Counted from the first letter of the stretch, positions 46,053 through 55,195 are shown. The stretch is DNA of 64,000 nucleotides from CALFVT01 sp039989855 (GCA_039989855.1 JBDXGZ010000015.1:1-64000), one strand, 5' to 3'. Made by a program: numbers and translations. Notes: generated by a model from the sequence alone, not told the origin.

Positions 46053-46672
46053 TGCAAAATTGTCGCCGCATATCATCCACTAACCGCGAGAGCGGTTTCA
46101 CGCTTGTTGAGATGCTTGTGGCGCTTTTTTTATTTTCGGTCATATCGGTCGGAACCTTGGGCTCGTTTCAAAGCGCGGTGCAAGCGAAAGAGGCTACGGC
46201 CGAAGCTGTTGCCCGTCATGAGACCCTCGCCCTGATGCGCGCGACGTTAAGGTCTGATTTATCGCAAGTTATTTTGCGCGAAAACCGTGACGCCTTTGGC
46301 GGGCTTGATGAGGTCAAATTTAGCGGCGGCTTTACATCGCTGCTTGATTTCACGCGCCAAGGACGAGTCAATCCGGGCGGCGTTTTACGGCGGTCTGATA
46401 TTCAACGCGTGCGCTATATCATTGAAGACGGCTCTTTCATTCGCCGCACTTTGGGTCATGAAAATCCCGCTCCGCAAGATGAACCGCGTGACCGTATTCT
46501 CTTAGACGGGGTGGCCTCTGCCGAGGTGAGCTTTACGCGAAATAATATAGACGGCGCGCAATTTGAGCTGGGCCGTGATGCGGTACGGCTGGAGATTGAT
46601 TATTTAACCTTGACCCTGCGTCTCACGGACGGGCGTGAACTTATCCAAATTTTTGACGTGGAGGCGTTGTGA
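46052..46672 (+). CDS. gspJ: Minor pseudopilin GspJ
   Basis: 206 residues, GTG start. Prepilin motif RESG|FTLVEMLVALFLFS; the downstream beta domain (LLDFTRQGRVNPGG, LQRVRY-like IQRVRYIIEDG) is typical of GspJ. Overlaps gspK by four bases. Tip complex component. Confidence 0.92.
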   Translation: MQNCRRISSTNRESGFTLVEMLVALFLFSVISVGTLGSFQSAVQAKEATAEAVARHETLALMRATLRSDLSQVILRENRDAFGGLDEVKFSGGFTSLLDFTRQGRVNPGGVLRRSDIQRVRYIIEDGSFIRRTLGHENPAPQDEPRDRILLDGVASAEVSFTRNNIDGAQFELGRDAVRLEIDYLTLTLRLTDGRELIQIFDVEAL

Positions 46673-47721
46673 TGACGTCATTTCACGACATGAAAGATCC
46701 TGTCAAAGACCATGAAAAAGAGAGGGGAGCCGTGCTTTTAACGACCCTTTTGATTATGTCGACCATGGCCATTTTGGCGATTATCATGGTCGAAGATATT
46801 TTGCTCGCCGTGAAACGAACGGCCCATATTGAATCCGAAGCGCAAGCCGAATGGTATATGGACGGCGCGTCAGATTATACGGACGTTTTTCTCTCACAGG
46901 CCTTAGCGGTTGAAGATAAAACGGCGGTAAACGTCCGATTGCGCGAAGAGGTCAATGGACTGTTTCCGATTGAAGAAGGGGTGATGTCTCTTTCCATCCG
47001 CGATAGTTCTAACTGTCTGTCGCTCCTGCTTTTGAACCAACCCGATGGGACTGAAATATTCTCGCTTTTGTTTGAAACGCTGGGCTGGGAGCGAAGGATA
47101 GCGAGGAGTCACGCGGCGCGTCTTACGGATTGGGTCGACGGAGATGAAATTCCGCAACCGCAAAATGGAGCGGAGGATTTTTTCTATCTCGGCCTCAATA
47201 AACCTTACCGTGCGGCCAATACGCATTTTTCCAACGTGTTTGAAATGCGCGCCTTAGGACTTTTTGAGCCGCGAGAATTTGACTTTCTACGCCCCTTTAT
47301 TTGCGCTCGTAAACCCGATACGGCCGACAGCCTTATTGCGCCAAGCCAGCTTAACCTTAATACATTGACCGTAGAGCAAGCCCCGCTCTTGGCCGTCGCG
47401 CTCGGGCGGGCAGAGCATCTGCAACTGGCGCAAGAGTTGATTGCAAATCGACCGCCTGCAGGATGGGCCGACCTTGAAGCGTTTTGGGCCGCGCCAAGCC
47501 TTGAAGAGTTTGACCAAAGTGAAGCCTTTGTGGAAGCCCTGTTGGGTCTCGAGCCGAACCATGTGTGGGTCGATGTGGCCGTCTCTTACCTGTCTCTCGA
47601 AAAACGTGCGGCGTTTGAATACCGACTTAATGAGGACGGCCTCGATATGACCTACCGTTATATTGGCGAGGAATCCCATTGGCCTCGCCCGATTAACTTG
47701 TTACAGACGGATGACCTATGA
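46669..47721 (+). CDS. gspK: Minor pseudopilin GspK
   Basis: 350 residues. The hydrophobic start ERGAVLLTTLLIMSTMAILA lacks Glu+5, which is normal for GspK, the tip subunit. The large periplasmic domain contains DWVDGDEIPQPQNGAED and SQLNLNTLTVEQAPLLAV (a helix-hairpin-helix-like region). Overlaps gspL by four bases. Confidence 0.93.
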   Translation: MMTSFHDMKDPVKDHEKERGAVLLTTLLIMSTMAILAIIMVEDILLAVKRTAHIESEAQAEWYMDGASDYTDVFLSQALAVEDKTAVNVRLREEVNGLFPIEEGVMSLSIRDSSNCLSLLLLNQPDGTEIFSLLFETLGWERRIARSHAARLTDWVDGDEIPQPQNGAEDFFYLGLNKPYRAANTHFSNVFEMRALGLFEPREFDFLRPFICARKPDTADSLIAPSQLNLNTLTVEQAPLLAVALGRAEHLQLAQELIANRPPAGWADLEAFWAAPSLEEFDQSEAFVEALLGLEPNHVWVDVAVSYLSLEKRAAFEYRLNEDGLDMTYRYIGEESHWPRPINLLQTDDL

Positions 47722-48818
47722 GCAAAGCCGCCACATATCTCGCCCTGCCGCCCGATTTATCGGGTCCGTGGGTTTACGTGGATGCGGACGGGGCCAGCTC
47801 CAAGACACCTATCCGCGCGGCAACGGACGTCGAAAAATCGACTCTATCTGGACGCGGTGATATTACCTTGATTTTGGCGGGTGAAAATGTGCGTCGCTAC
47901 CAACTTGATTTAGACGGGCTTCGTGGGCGTGATCTGCGCTCGGCGATTGAATTTGAACTTGAAGACCGTCTCGGTGGCTCCCTGTCTGGGGAGCGTGTTT
48001 GCCAAGACCGCAAACATGCGGGGGATGTGGCGGTTATATCGGATGATTACGCCTCGCGTCTGGCGACGCTTTTGGCGCAGCACAATATTACACCGTCACG
48101 AATTGTAGTCGATTATGAAGCCGTTGGCGCTGACCATAATTTACAGCTTGGAAGCCGCCTAATAAAGGGCGGCCCTGATGGTCATGTCCTCAATGAAACG
48201 TGGGCTGGCTTATTACCCGAAACACCAAGCTTTGAGCCGACGTCGGCGGAGCGTTTGTTTGAGCTTTTTCAGACAGGCTTGAACCAAACAGACACGCCCT
48301 GTTTTGACCTGACGTCAGGCCTTGGGCTCGGGTCTGGTCAAGACTTTCTCTGGACTCGCTGGGCAAAAATTGCGGCTCTTATCGGCGCGGTGTTGATCTT
48401 GCCGCTGATGGTCGATCGTTTCGCTGAAGCGCGCGCGTGGCAGCAACAGGCTCGTGCCGACCGCGAGGTTAGCCGCACGCTTTATCACAAGGCAACAGGC
48501 AAGCGCCCCAATGATGTGGCGTCCGCCTTGTCTAGGCAGCTTAAAAATGGGGCTACCCAAGCCGGGTTTTTAGAGATGTCGGCAGTGCTGTTTACGGCCA
48601 TCTCTCAGGTCGAGGATGTGGAAGTTGACACCATGCGATATGATCAACGGCAAAACCTCTTACAGCTCTCCATACGCTATCCGAGTTTTGAAGCCGGCGC
48701 AGCGTTAGAGCAGGCGGTAACCAATGCAGGCGGGCAATTGACCGTGGGCGGCATTCGTGAACGCGGAGATAGTTTGATTGGTGAAGCCAGTTTGAACCTA
48801 TCAGGAGGGCGGCGCTGA
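47718..48818 (+). CDS. gspL: Type II secretion protein GspL
   Basis: 366 residues: a cytosolic actin-like domain (1-210; binds GspE, with GRDLRSAIEFELEDRL), a membrane helix near 220-237 (WAKIAALIGAVLILPLMV) and a periplasmic ferredoxin-like domain (VEVDTMRYDQRQNLLQLSI). Couples the ATPase to the platform. The stop shares a base with the gspM start. Confidence 0.9.
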   Translation: MSKAATYLALPPDLSGPWVYVDADGASSKTPIRAATDVEKSTLSGRGDITLILAGENVRRYQLDLDGLRGRDLRSAIEFELEDRLGGSLSGERVCQDRKHAGDVAVISDDYASRLATLLAQHNITPSRIVVDYEAVGADHNLQLGSRLIKGGPDGHVLNETWAGLLPETPSFEPTSAERLFELFQTGLNQTDTPCFDLTSGLGLGSGQDFLWTRWAKIAALIGAVLILPLMVDRFAEARAWQQQARADREVSRTLYHKATGKRPNDVASALSRQLKNGATQAGFLEMSAVLFTAISQVEDVEVDTMRYDQRQNLLQLSIRYPSFEAGAALEQAVTNAGGQLTVGGIRERGDSLIGEASLNLSGGRR

Positions 48819-49312
48819 TGGGTGATAAATTTAATGAGCTAACCGCTCGCGAAAAACTCATGGTGATTATCATGGGTGTGTTAATTGTGCTGTTTATCCT
48901 GTGGCAATTTATTCTCTCACCTCTGCTTAATTTTCACGGCGATGCGCAACGTCAGCAGGTGAAGGCACAAAAAGACCGCGCCTACATTGAGCAAAATATT
49001 GCGCGCCTTGGCCAAGGGGCAGCGACCTCTGAGGTCCAAGAGTTTTCGCGCGAAACTCTTGTGCGCCTGTCGCGTGATGCGGGGATTGAGCGCCTAAACC
49101 GCATACAGCCGCAGCCCAACGGGGATTTGAAAATTTGGATTGATGATGTCTCTGGCCCTGTCTTGTTTGAATTTTTGGGCCGTATTGAACGCGGCTACGC
49201 AACTCGTATTACGGGGGCACAGGTGACGCGCAAAGATACGGACTTTGTGTCAGCCCAAATTAGTTTTTCCATGCCTGTAAAGACGTCAACTATTCAGTCT
49301 AATGGAGGCTAA
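48818..49312 (+). CDS. gspM: Type II secretion protein GspM
   Basis: 164 residues. The short cytosolic start ELTAREKLMVIIMGVLIVL includes the membrane helix (about 14-33); the periplasmic part is helical and then beta (LVRLSRDAGIERLNRIQPQ, KIWIDDVSGPVLFEFLG). Partner of GspL. Overlaps gspN by 11 bp. Confidence 0.88.
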   Translation: MGDKFNELTAREKLMVIIMGVLIVLFILWQFILSPLLNFHGDAQRQQVKAQKDRAYIEQNIARLGQGAATSEVQEFSRETLVRLSRDAGIERLNRIQPQPNGDLKIWIDDVSGPVLFEFLGRIERGYATRITGAQVTRKDTDFVSAQISFSMPVKTSTIQSNGG

Positions 49313-50060
49313 TATACGCCGCCTCATTGTCTTAGTTTTGTTGTGGTGTATCGCCTGTGTTGTTGCTTTTTTTCCTGCGCGTTGGGCGGTGGCGGCGCTG
49401 CCTGGTAGTGCGAAATCTCAGATTATAGACGGCTCTGTGAGCGGGACAATTTGGACCGGACAAGCGCGGGTCACGCCGCCTTTGACCACATGGCCGATGA
49501 CGATAAATTTTGAAAATAAAGTCCTACCACTGATCTTTGGAAAGTCCTTTGCGACGTTGAATGTCCAGAGATCAGGCCTGTCAGGACAGGGGAGCTTTGG
49601 TCTGAAAACGGCCCGTGACATACGCCTACGCCTCGACATTGGACAATTGCCGATTAGCGACCCGAGATTGTTGGGGACAGCAGGTGAGCTGTCCGTGAGC
49701 GTTGATAATCTCCGTATGGGCGAGGGCTGCGAAGAAGCATCTGGTCAAGTGCGGACGAATTTTCTCGCCGCCAACACGCGCCGTTGGAGGTGGCAAGGGC
49801 CAACATTATCAGGCCCCGTGACATGCGATGGCGATACGCTTGTTGCGGCGCTACGCGGACAAGATGAGGCTTATAATGTCTCTGTTGATATTCGGCTGTT
49901 TATGGATGGCCGCTACGGTTTGGACATGGTGATAGACCCCTCAACACAGGCCCCCGCTGAATTTGGTTTTGTGATGAGTGCGCTCGGTTTTCAAGAGCAG
50001 GACGACGGGTCGGTGAAATTGGTTGAGCAAGGTCAAATCTTTCAAGGGACTCGAAATTAA
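49302..50060 (+). CDS. gspN: Type II secretion protein GspN
   Basis: 252 residues with an N-terminal membrane helix (LIVLVLLWCIACVVAFFPA) and a beta-rich periplasmic domain typical of GspN (SVSGTIWTGQARV, FGKSFATLNVQRSGLSGQGS). GspN is optional in many type II systems; its role is unclear. Last recognised gsp gene; the lipoprotein gene starts 2 bp after its stop. Confidence 0.88.
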   Translation: MEANIRRLIVLVLLWCIACVVAFFPARWAVAALPGSAKSQIIDGSVSGTIWTGQARVTPPLTTWPMTINFENKVLPLIFGKSFATLNVQRSGLSGQGSFGLKTARDIRLRLDIGQLPISDPRLLGTAGELSVSVDNLRMGEGCEEASGQVRTNFLAANTRRWRWQGPTLSGPVTCDGDTLVAALRGQDEAYNVSVDIRLFMDGRYGLDMVIDPSTQAPAEFGFVMSALGFQEQDDGSVKLVEQGQIFQGTRN

Positions 50061-50061
50061 T

Positions 50062-50553
50062 ATGAAAGCTATCAGAACATTATTTCCGATCATTCTATCA
50101 ACTTTTGTTCTCACCGCTTGCGAAACAATAGATGAAGCTGCGTCTTCGCCGTCTGTCGTGACAGGGCAACAAGCTAAGCTGTCTCAATATTTGTCGCCGC
50201 GAACCTTAAGTCCTGGTGAGTGCGGTTTATTTGTTTGGGCGGGTACGGAGCGGCGTTTTATCTTATTTGTTCAAGCTAGAGACGGGGCTCAATATGCGAG
50301 TGAGAACGGCGAGCTGGCCTTAACGCCCATAAAAGCCGAGAGCCTTGATGCAGAGAGTGATCTTTACGGTCAAACCCCCGTGCAAGCTTTTCAAGATGAA
50401 ACAGGTCGCCGTTACGATTTGAATTTAACGCGCGCGAGTGAGATTAAAGACGGCATTCGCTATTTAGAAGGCCATTGGCGCTATAAAAATGGCGAGGGAT
50501 GGCAGGTCATCACCCCTGTTTACGGAGTGTCCACTTGCCAAGTAAACATTTAA
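50062..50553 (+). CDS. Small lipoprotein at the end of the gsp operon
   Basis: 163 residues from the ATG at 50062 (the frame extends into gspN, but the internal ATG starts a proper signal: TLFPIILSTFVLTAC, lipobox LTAC). The mature part has two cysteines (ECGLFVWAG and STCQVNI) that may pair, plus short beta strands. I do not recognise the family. Its position suggests a pilotin-like helper for GspD, but it does not resemble GspS closely, so this is inference. Followed by a strong terminator at 50695. Confidence 0.7.
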   Translation: MKAIRTLFPIILSTFVLTACETIDEAASSPSVVTGQQAKLSQYLSPRTLSPGECGLFVWAGTERRFILFVQARDGAQYASENGELALTPIKAESLDAESDLYGQTPVQAFQDETGRRYDLNLTRASEIKDGIRYLEGHWRYKNGEGWQVITPVYGVSTCQVNI

Positions 50554-50691
50554 GTCATTGTAATAATTAGTTTTTATTCTTGAGGAAAACCCTCGTTCAT
50601 CTAGCATTCATGTCAGGTCCGTCATGAAAATAACCGAGGATATGTGAGTATCCACGAGACGTGCTGCTATTGCTTGCCCCGCAAAGCACGT

Positions 50692-50732
50692 TTTGCCCGT
50701 CTAGCTCCGAAGGGGCTAGACGGGCTTATTTT
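50692..50732 (+). terminator. Strong intrinsic terminator after the gsp operon
   Basis: A 14-bp stem, gcccgtctagctcc paired with ggggctagacgggc (50695-50725), GAA loop, then ttatttt. One G-T pair. Confidence 0.92.
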
Positions 50733-50795
50733 AATACGGTTTTTGATCGCTTTAGAGGGTTTAACATATGTGGCAGAGTCGCTTTGCGACGATCG

Positions 50796-50831
50796 CCCGT
50801 CTGGACCTGAGGGGGACCAGACGGGTTTTTT
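50796..50831 (+). terminator. Second intrinsic terminator with related stem
   Basis: Arms cccgtctgg (50796-50804) and ccagacggg (50817-50825), then tttttt (50826-50831). Ends 11 bp before the convergent recF stop. Confidence 0.9.
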
Positions 50832-50841
50832 CATGCGTAAA

Positions 50842-51966
50842 TTAAACTGTAGAGGTGAGATGTAAACGGCCCGCTGCAACTTCATACATATCGGCACGGC
50901 TTTTAAAGCTATCAAATAAAGCTTGATCAGTTCCTGTCATAAAAACTTGTGTGCCGATGGCGAGTAAATGTTCAATTAAAGCCCCACGCCTATGAACGTC
51001 TAAATGAGCGGCCACTTCATCAAGCAGTAAGATCGGCGCTTGTGCAATTTGAGCCCGAGCATGAGCTAAAATAAGGCTAATGAGAAGGGCTTTTTGTTCC
51101 CCTGTTGAGCAGTCCGCGGCGGGCATTTTTTTCTCAAGATGAGTGACTCTAAATTCGGTTTTATGTATCCCCGCAAGCGTGCGTCCCGCTCGCATATCTT
51201 GCGCGCGGTTATCAGCGAGCTCAGATCGGATGAAGTCAGAAATCTCGTCCACGTTCCAACCATTTTGGGCGTGTTGCTCTGCCGTCCCGTCGAGTAATAG
51301 ACCCGCTTGCGGGAAGGCGCTGTCGGGTTGATCAGAGAGCTCCGCAATGAGGGTGTTGACCGTTTCTGCACGGGCAAGTGCAATTTTTGCGCCGTGCTCG
51401 GCCATGTCGGTTTCAATGGCTTCGTACCAGCCGCGGTCATCAATACCGTCACTTAATAGTCTATTTCGTTCTGTGCGTAGCTTTTCATAACGCAGGCTCG
51501 TAAAGCCGTGGGTTGGGGTATGGGCTAAGGTGAAGCGGTCAAGAAATTTACGGCGGTCGCTGCTCGGGCCGACAAACAAGCGGTCTTGGGCGGGGGTTAA
51601 CCACATCATTGTCATGTAATTGGCGAGTTGTGTGCCTGTAGCGGCTTTATCGTCAATTCGAATTGTACGCCGTTTCGGATATTCTGGAACTTGTCCGACG
51701 GCGAGCTTTACAGGCAGGTCAAGTCCGGCGAGGTTTGCGGTAACGCCCCATGCAGGGCATATGCTTGCGTCTATACGGCGAGCGACATCTTCGACCTTAC
51801 TGCGCCTCAAGCCGCGACCCGGAGAGAGAAATGAGACCGCCTCGAGTAAATTGGTTTTTCCGGCACCATTCGCGCCAAATAAAACAACAGGCGCACCGGA
51901 AAGAGGAAGGTCTAATTGTTCATAAGACCGAAAATTAGTCAGGCGTAAATGCTCGATGTAGCGCAT
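50842..51966 (-). CDS. recF: DNA replication and repair protein RecF
   Basis: SMC-like ATPase that loads RecA at gaps. Starts MRYIEHLRLTNFRSYEQ; Walker A GANGAGKT (31-38); ABC-type signature STGEQKALL; Walker B ILLLDEVAAHLD. 374 residues, normal length. Downstream of dnaN by 15 bp in the classic dnaA-dnaN-recF order. Confidence 0.95.
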   Translation of the reverse strand: MRYIEHLRLTNFRSYEQLDLPLSGAPVVLFGANGAGKTNLLEAVSFLSPGRGLRRSKVEDVARRIDASICPAWGVTANLAGLDLPVKLAVGQVPEYPKRRTIRIDDKAATGTQLANYMTMMWLTPAQDRLFVGPSSDRRKFLDRFTLAHTPTHGFTSLRYEKLRTERNRLLSDGIDDRGWYEAIETDMAEHGAKIALARAETVNTLIAELSDQPDSAFPQAGLLLDGTAEQHAQNGWNVDEISDFIRSELADNRAQDMRAGRTLAGIHKTEFRVTHLEKKMPAADCSTGEQKALLISLILAHARAQIAQAPILLLDEVAAHLDVHRRGALIEHLLAIGTQVFMTGTDQALFDSFKSRADMYEVAAGRLHLTSTV

Positions 51967-51981
51967 CTGTGCGCCGCTGGC

Positions 51982-53085
51982 TTAGACGCGTAGCGGCATA
52001 AGAACAAAGAGTGCCGCAGGATCTTCCGGATCTTTCACAAGTGCGGGAGAGGCAGGGCCGTCTAAAAATAAAGTTGCGTCTCGCCCTTCAATCTGTCCCG
52101 TAACGTCAAGAAGATATTTCGCATTAAACCCGATCTCGAGCGGGTCTGCGCTATAATTCACCATGAGTTGCTCATGAGCATTGCCGTGTTCAGGATTATT
52201 CACGGCGAGTTCAAGCGTATCTTGAGTTAGGCTCAGTTTCACACTGCGTGATTTTTCCGCTGAAATCGTTGCGACGCGGTCAACCGCACTGGCAAAGACT
52301 TTATTGTCGATCACCAGTTCTTTTTCATTGGTCTTTGGAATCACACGCTCATAGTCGGGGAACGTCCCGTCGATTAATTTGGATGTCAGCACAGCCGTTC
52401 CGTAATGGAATTGAATTTTAGCATCGGACATAGAGAGGCTGATGTCTGTATCGCCTCCATCAATAAGACGGCGGATTTCTGCCACGGTTTTTCTTGGGAT
52501 GATAATGCCTGGGAGACCGCCTGCGCCGTTGGGTAGGTCAAGCTCTGCCAGAGCTAGGCGGTGGCCATCTGTTGCGACAGCCCGCAAAGCGCCTTCATGG
52601 GCGTGAACGTAAATTCCGTTGAGGTAGTACCGCGTTTCTTCAGTGCTGATAGCAAAGCGTGTTTTGTCAATCAGGCGCGAGAGGTCTTTTGTCGATAAAA
52701 CGAAATTATGCGTAAAGCCGTCCGCGGTCATTTTTGGAAAATCACCAGCAGGAAGAAGCGGTAATGTGAAGTGTGAGCGTCCTGCATCTATGTTGAGCCG
52801 CTGATCGTCGCCAATCTTAAGGGAAATTTGCGCGCCGTCAGGTAGCTTTCTGACAATATCATAAAGTAAATGCGCTGGCGCTGTGACAGTGCCTGGCTCT
52901 TCAATCATAGCCGGTGCGCTCTCTTGGATTTCAATATCCAAATCCGTCGCTACAAATATTAGCTTGTCTCCTTGGGCCTGCAGCATAACGTTAGACAATA
53001 TAGGAATTGTTGTCCGTCGCTCGACGACATTTTGCACATGTCCAAGGGCTTTGATTAAGTCATTACGTTCGATGGAAATTTTCAT
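51982..53085 (-). CDS. dnaN: DNA polymerase III beta subunit (sliding clamp)
   Basis: Dimeric ring clamp. About 367 residues from the ATG at 53085 (MKISIERNDLIKAL, the usual beginning); a start four codons upstream at 53097 is also possible. Neither has a clear ribosome site. Three clamp domains are visible, ending in the conserved ALFVLMPLRV. The gap from dnaA is about 160 bp. Confidence 0.96.
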   Translation of the reverse strand: MKISIERNDLIKALGHVQNVVERRTTIPILSNVMLQAQGDKLIFVATDLDIEIQESAPAMIEEPGTVTAPAHLLYDIVRKLPDGAQISLKIGDDQRLNIDAGRSHFTLPLLPAGDFPKMTADGFTHNFVLSTKDLSRLIDKTRFAISTEETRYYLNGIYVHAHEGALRAVATDGHRLALAELDLPNGAGGLPGIIIPRKTVAEIRRLIDGGDTDISLSMSDAKIQFHYGTAVLTSKLIDGTFPDYERVIPKTNEKELVIDNKVFASAVDRVATISAEKSRSVKLSLTQDTLELAVNNPEHGNAHEQLMVNYSADPLEIGFNAKYLLDVTGQIEGRDATLFLDGPASPALVKDPEDPAALFVLMPLRV

Positions 53086-53253
53086 ATCTATCATCATTCG
53101 GTTAAAGGTTCAGCCGCATTGCGACGTGAGCGTCAAATTCTAACCAATAACTTAACGAAAATGAGCGAAGCCTCAAGGTTAAATTCACCGACGAGGCGAG
53201 AGTTTTTCTTGTCTATAAGGCGGAAAGCCGTTCTGACGTAACGATGCGCTGTC

Positions 53254-54819
53254 TTATAGGCCCACGTGATCCGGTTTTAGGGTGTGTTCAAGCTGTTTTA
53301 TACGGACATCAAGGTCTGAGTCCTCAGCTCGAAGTTGATTGACACGTTTTACAGCATGGATAACCGTTGTGTGGTCACGTCCACCGAACTTACGCCCAAT
53401 TTCTGGTAATGATTTGCGTGTCAGTGTTTTGCAGAGGTACATCGCTACTTGTCGAGGGCGAGCCACGGCTTGCGCACGGCGTTTTGAGACCATGTCGTTT
53501 AAATTGAGACCAAATTCCTCGCAAACAATCCGCTGAATTCGCTCCATCGTTAGTCGTAGACTTTCATTAAAACGTGTATCCGCCAAAGAGGCTTCCGCGA
53601 GCTCTATCGTAATCGGCACACCTGTCATATCTGCCCGTGCAACAATCCGGTTGAACTCACCTTCAAGGTCACGGGGCGTCCCTTTGACGCGCGCGGCGAG
53701 GAATTCGCGCACAGGACGGGAAAAGGGTGCGTTATTTGGATTTTGTTTTTGGCGGTTAGCGATAAATCCGTCGAGGATCAATAGGCGGTGATTATAGTCC
53801 ACGTCATCAATCCCGCAGACTAAGCCGCTGCGTAAATATGACTTGAGACGCGGAGAGGCTTTCTCAAGCTCATCTGGGTGACGATCCATTGCGACAATAA
53901 CCTGTGTCTCATTTGAGATCATTGCGATCAATGTTTGTAAAAACTCCTCATGTGAGGCTGGTTTATTGGCAATGAAGTGAGCGTCATCAATAATTAAAAC
54001 ATCAACATTTCGAAGAGCTGCTTTAAAATGCTCAACGGCTGTGCGATCATTTTGTTTTCCAGTTAAGGACTGAACAAAATCTCTGACAAATTGTTCTGAA
54101 GATAAGAAATTGGCTCGTGTTAGAGGATCAATTTTTTCCATTTCATTTTTAAGCGCATAGAGCAAATGAGTTTTGCCGGATCCATTTTTTCCGTAAATGA
54201 CGACGGGATTATAAATGACGCGCTCTTGATGTACGACTTGCTTTACGGCGCTGGCGGCGAATTGATTGGCGGGTCCGACAACGAAATTTTCAAAACTAAA
54301 GCGCTGCCCTGTTATGGATTTAGGGGTATTTATGTGCTGCGTTAAAACGGATGTCGCGGGCGCAGATGCAGAGGGGGGTGCGCTCGGGATGGGCGTGGAC
54401 GCGATAGCTGTATTCATTTGGCGAGGCTCACGACGAATTTTTCGTCCCGCGGGTGGGCGGATGGGGGCGGAGTTTTCATCTTGCGGATTTATCGGCCCTG
54501 CGAGCTTAACGCAGCGCGGCGGCGCGACCTCATCATGCTTGATCCATAAGCGCTCAATGGTATCAAAATAGTCTGAGCGAATTTTAGACGCAATAAAGCG
54601 GCTCGGCGCTGTTAAAATGACGTCTCTGGCATCTGCAGACGTCACAGATAGGCGGGCGGTCCATGATCTGTGGACATTGGCTCCAATCGCATAAGCGAGA
54701 TCAGACTGCACCTTTTTCCATGTTGATAGCGCGCTTGTTAACGGCGGCTCCCCTGTATAGAGGTCCGGAGCTTTTGCAGGTAAATCAATATCAATTGACG
54801 GCGTGTTCACCACAGTCAT
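53254..54819 (-). CDS. dnaA: Chromosomal replication initiator DnaA
   Basis: 521 residues. Domain I at about 28-95, a Pro/Ala/Ser-rich domain II to about 165, AAA+ domain III with Walker A GKNGSGKTHL (210-219) and Walker B VLIIDDAHF, sensor II Arg383 in TPRDLEG, and the domain IV DNA-binding signature GGRDHTTVIHAVKRV (479-493). Walker A deviates from the common GGVGLGKTHL. In box VII, RLKSYLRSGL has Tyr328 where E. coli has the arginine finger Arg285, though Arg330 lies two residues on. Separated from rpsT by 403 bp with clustered GANTC sites. Confidence 0.95.
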   Translation of the reverse strand: MTVVNTPSIDIDLPAKAPDLYTGEPPLTSALSTWKKVQSDLAYAIGANVHRSWTARLSVTSADARDVILTAPSRFIASKIRSDYFDTIERLWIKHDEVAPPRCVKLAGPINPQDENSAPIRPPAGRKIRREPRQMNTAIASTPIPSAPPSASAPATSVLTQHINTPKSITGQRFSFENFVVGPANQFAASAVKQVVHQERVIYNPVVIYGKNGSGKTHLLYALKNEMEKIDPLTRANFLSSEQFVRDFVQSLTGKQNDRTAVEHFKAALRNVDVLIIDDAHFIANKPASHEEFLQTLIAMISNETQVIVAMDRHPDELEKASPRLKSYLRSGLVCGIDDVDYNHRLLILDGFIANRQKQNPNNAPFSRPVREFLAARVKGTPRDLEGEFNRIVARADMTGVPITIELAEASLADTRFNESLRLTMERIQRIVCEEFGLNLNDMVSKRRAQAVARPRQVAMYLCKTLTRKSLPEIGRKFGGRDHTTVIHAVKRVNQLRAEDSDLDVRIKQLEHTLKPDHVGL

Positions 54820-55114
54820 TACTCCAAGTGATATCGTTAGGCCCCCACATTAAGCCTTTGATATATATAACAATTATAGGGCTCGTAAGGCCAAAGATTT
54901 ATATTATATTATGTCTCAACCTACGAATGCTCCCCCCAGAAACCCACGGCTCGCAACATGGTTAAAGCAGATGAGTCTGGAGGTCGTCAACGGCGAAAAG
55001 GGGTAAAAAAGTGACTCTTTACGCTTGACTTCAAAAAACGCAAGAGTCGCAATATTTTAGCCGAAAAAAAAAGATGAAATTTTTTGACGTTAGAAAATAG
55101 CAAATTTTAGTCAT

Positions 55115-55138
55115 AAAAAAACCTCCGAGCCTGGAGGT
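55115..55138 (-). terminator. Second terminator downstream of rpsT
   Basis: Minus-strand stem acctcc/ggaggt (55121-55138) with a 6-nt loop, followed on the minus strand by seven T (55115-55121). Confidence 0.75.
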
Positions 55139-55171
55139 GGATTTAGGCGAAGTTTTTGGGGGGAATCCAAC

Positions 55172-55195
55172 AAAAAAGCCGCCCGCAAGGGCAGC
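55172..55195 (-). terminator. Intrinsic terminator of rpsT
   Basis: Minus-strand stem gctgccc/gggcggc (55178-55195, one G-T pair), loop ttgc, then six T (55172-55177). Confidence 0.88.

Larger units (their letters stand above)
50570..50831 (+). ncRNA. Candidate tandem small RNAs or paired terminator modules
   Basis: Two modules of the same design. Module 1: hairpin cgtgct/agcacg (50660-50690), then terminator hairpin 50695-50725. Module 2: hairpin gtcgc-ttt-gcgac (50779-50791), then terminator hairpin 50796-50825. Both terminators share the outer stem sequence gcccgtct/agacggg. A weak promoter-like pair TTGAGG (50580-50585) and TAGCAT (50602-50607), 16 bp apart, precedes module 1. No convincing protein is coded here. 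Confidence 0.4.

Noticed and set aside
50644..50865. 73-codon plus-strand frame after the gsp operon
   Set aside because: It crosses two terminator hairpins and overlaps the recF end; structured RNA explains the sequence better.
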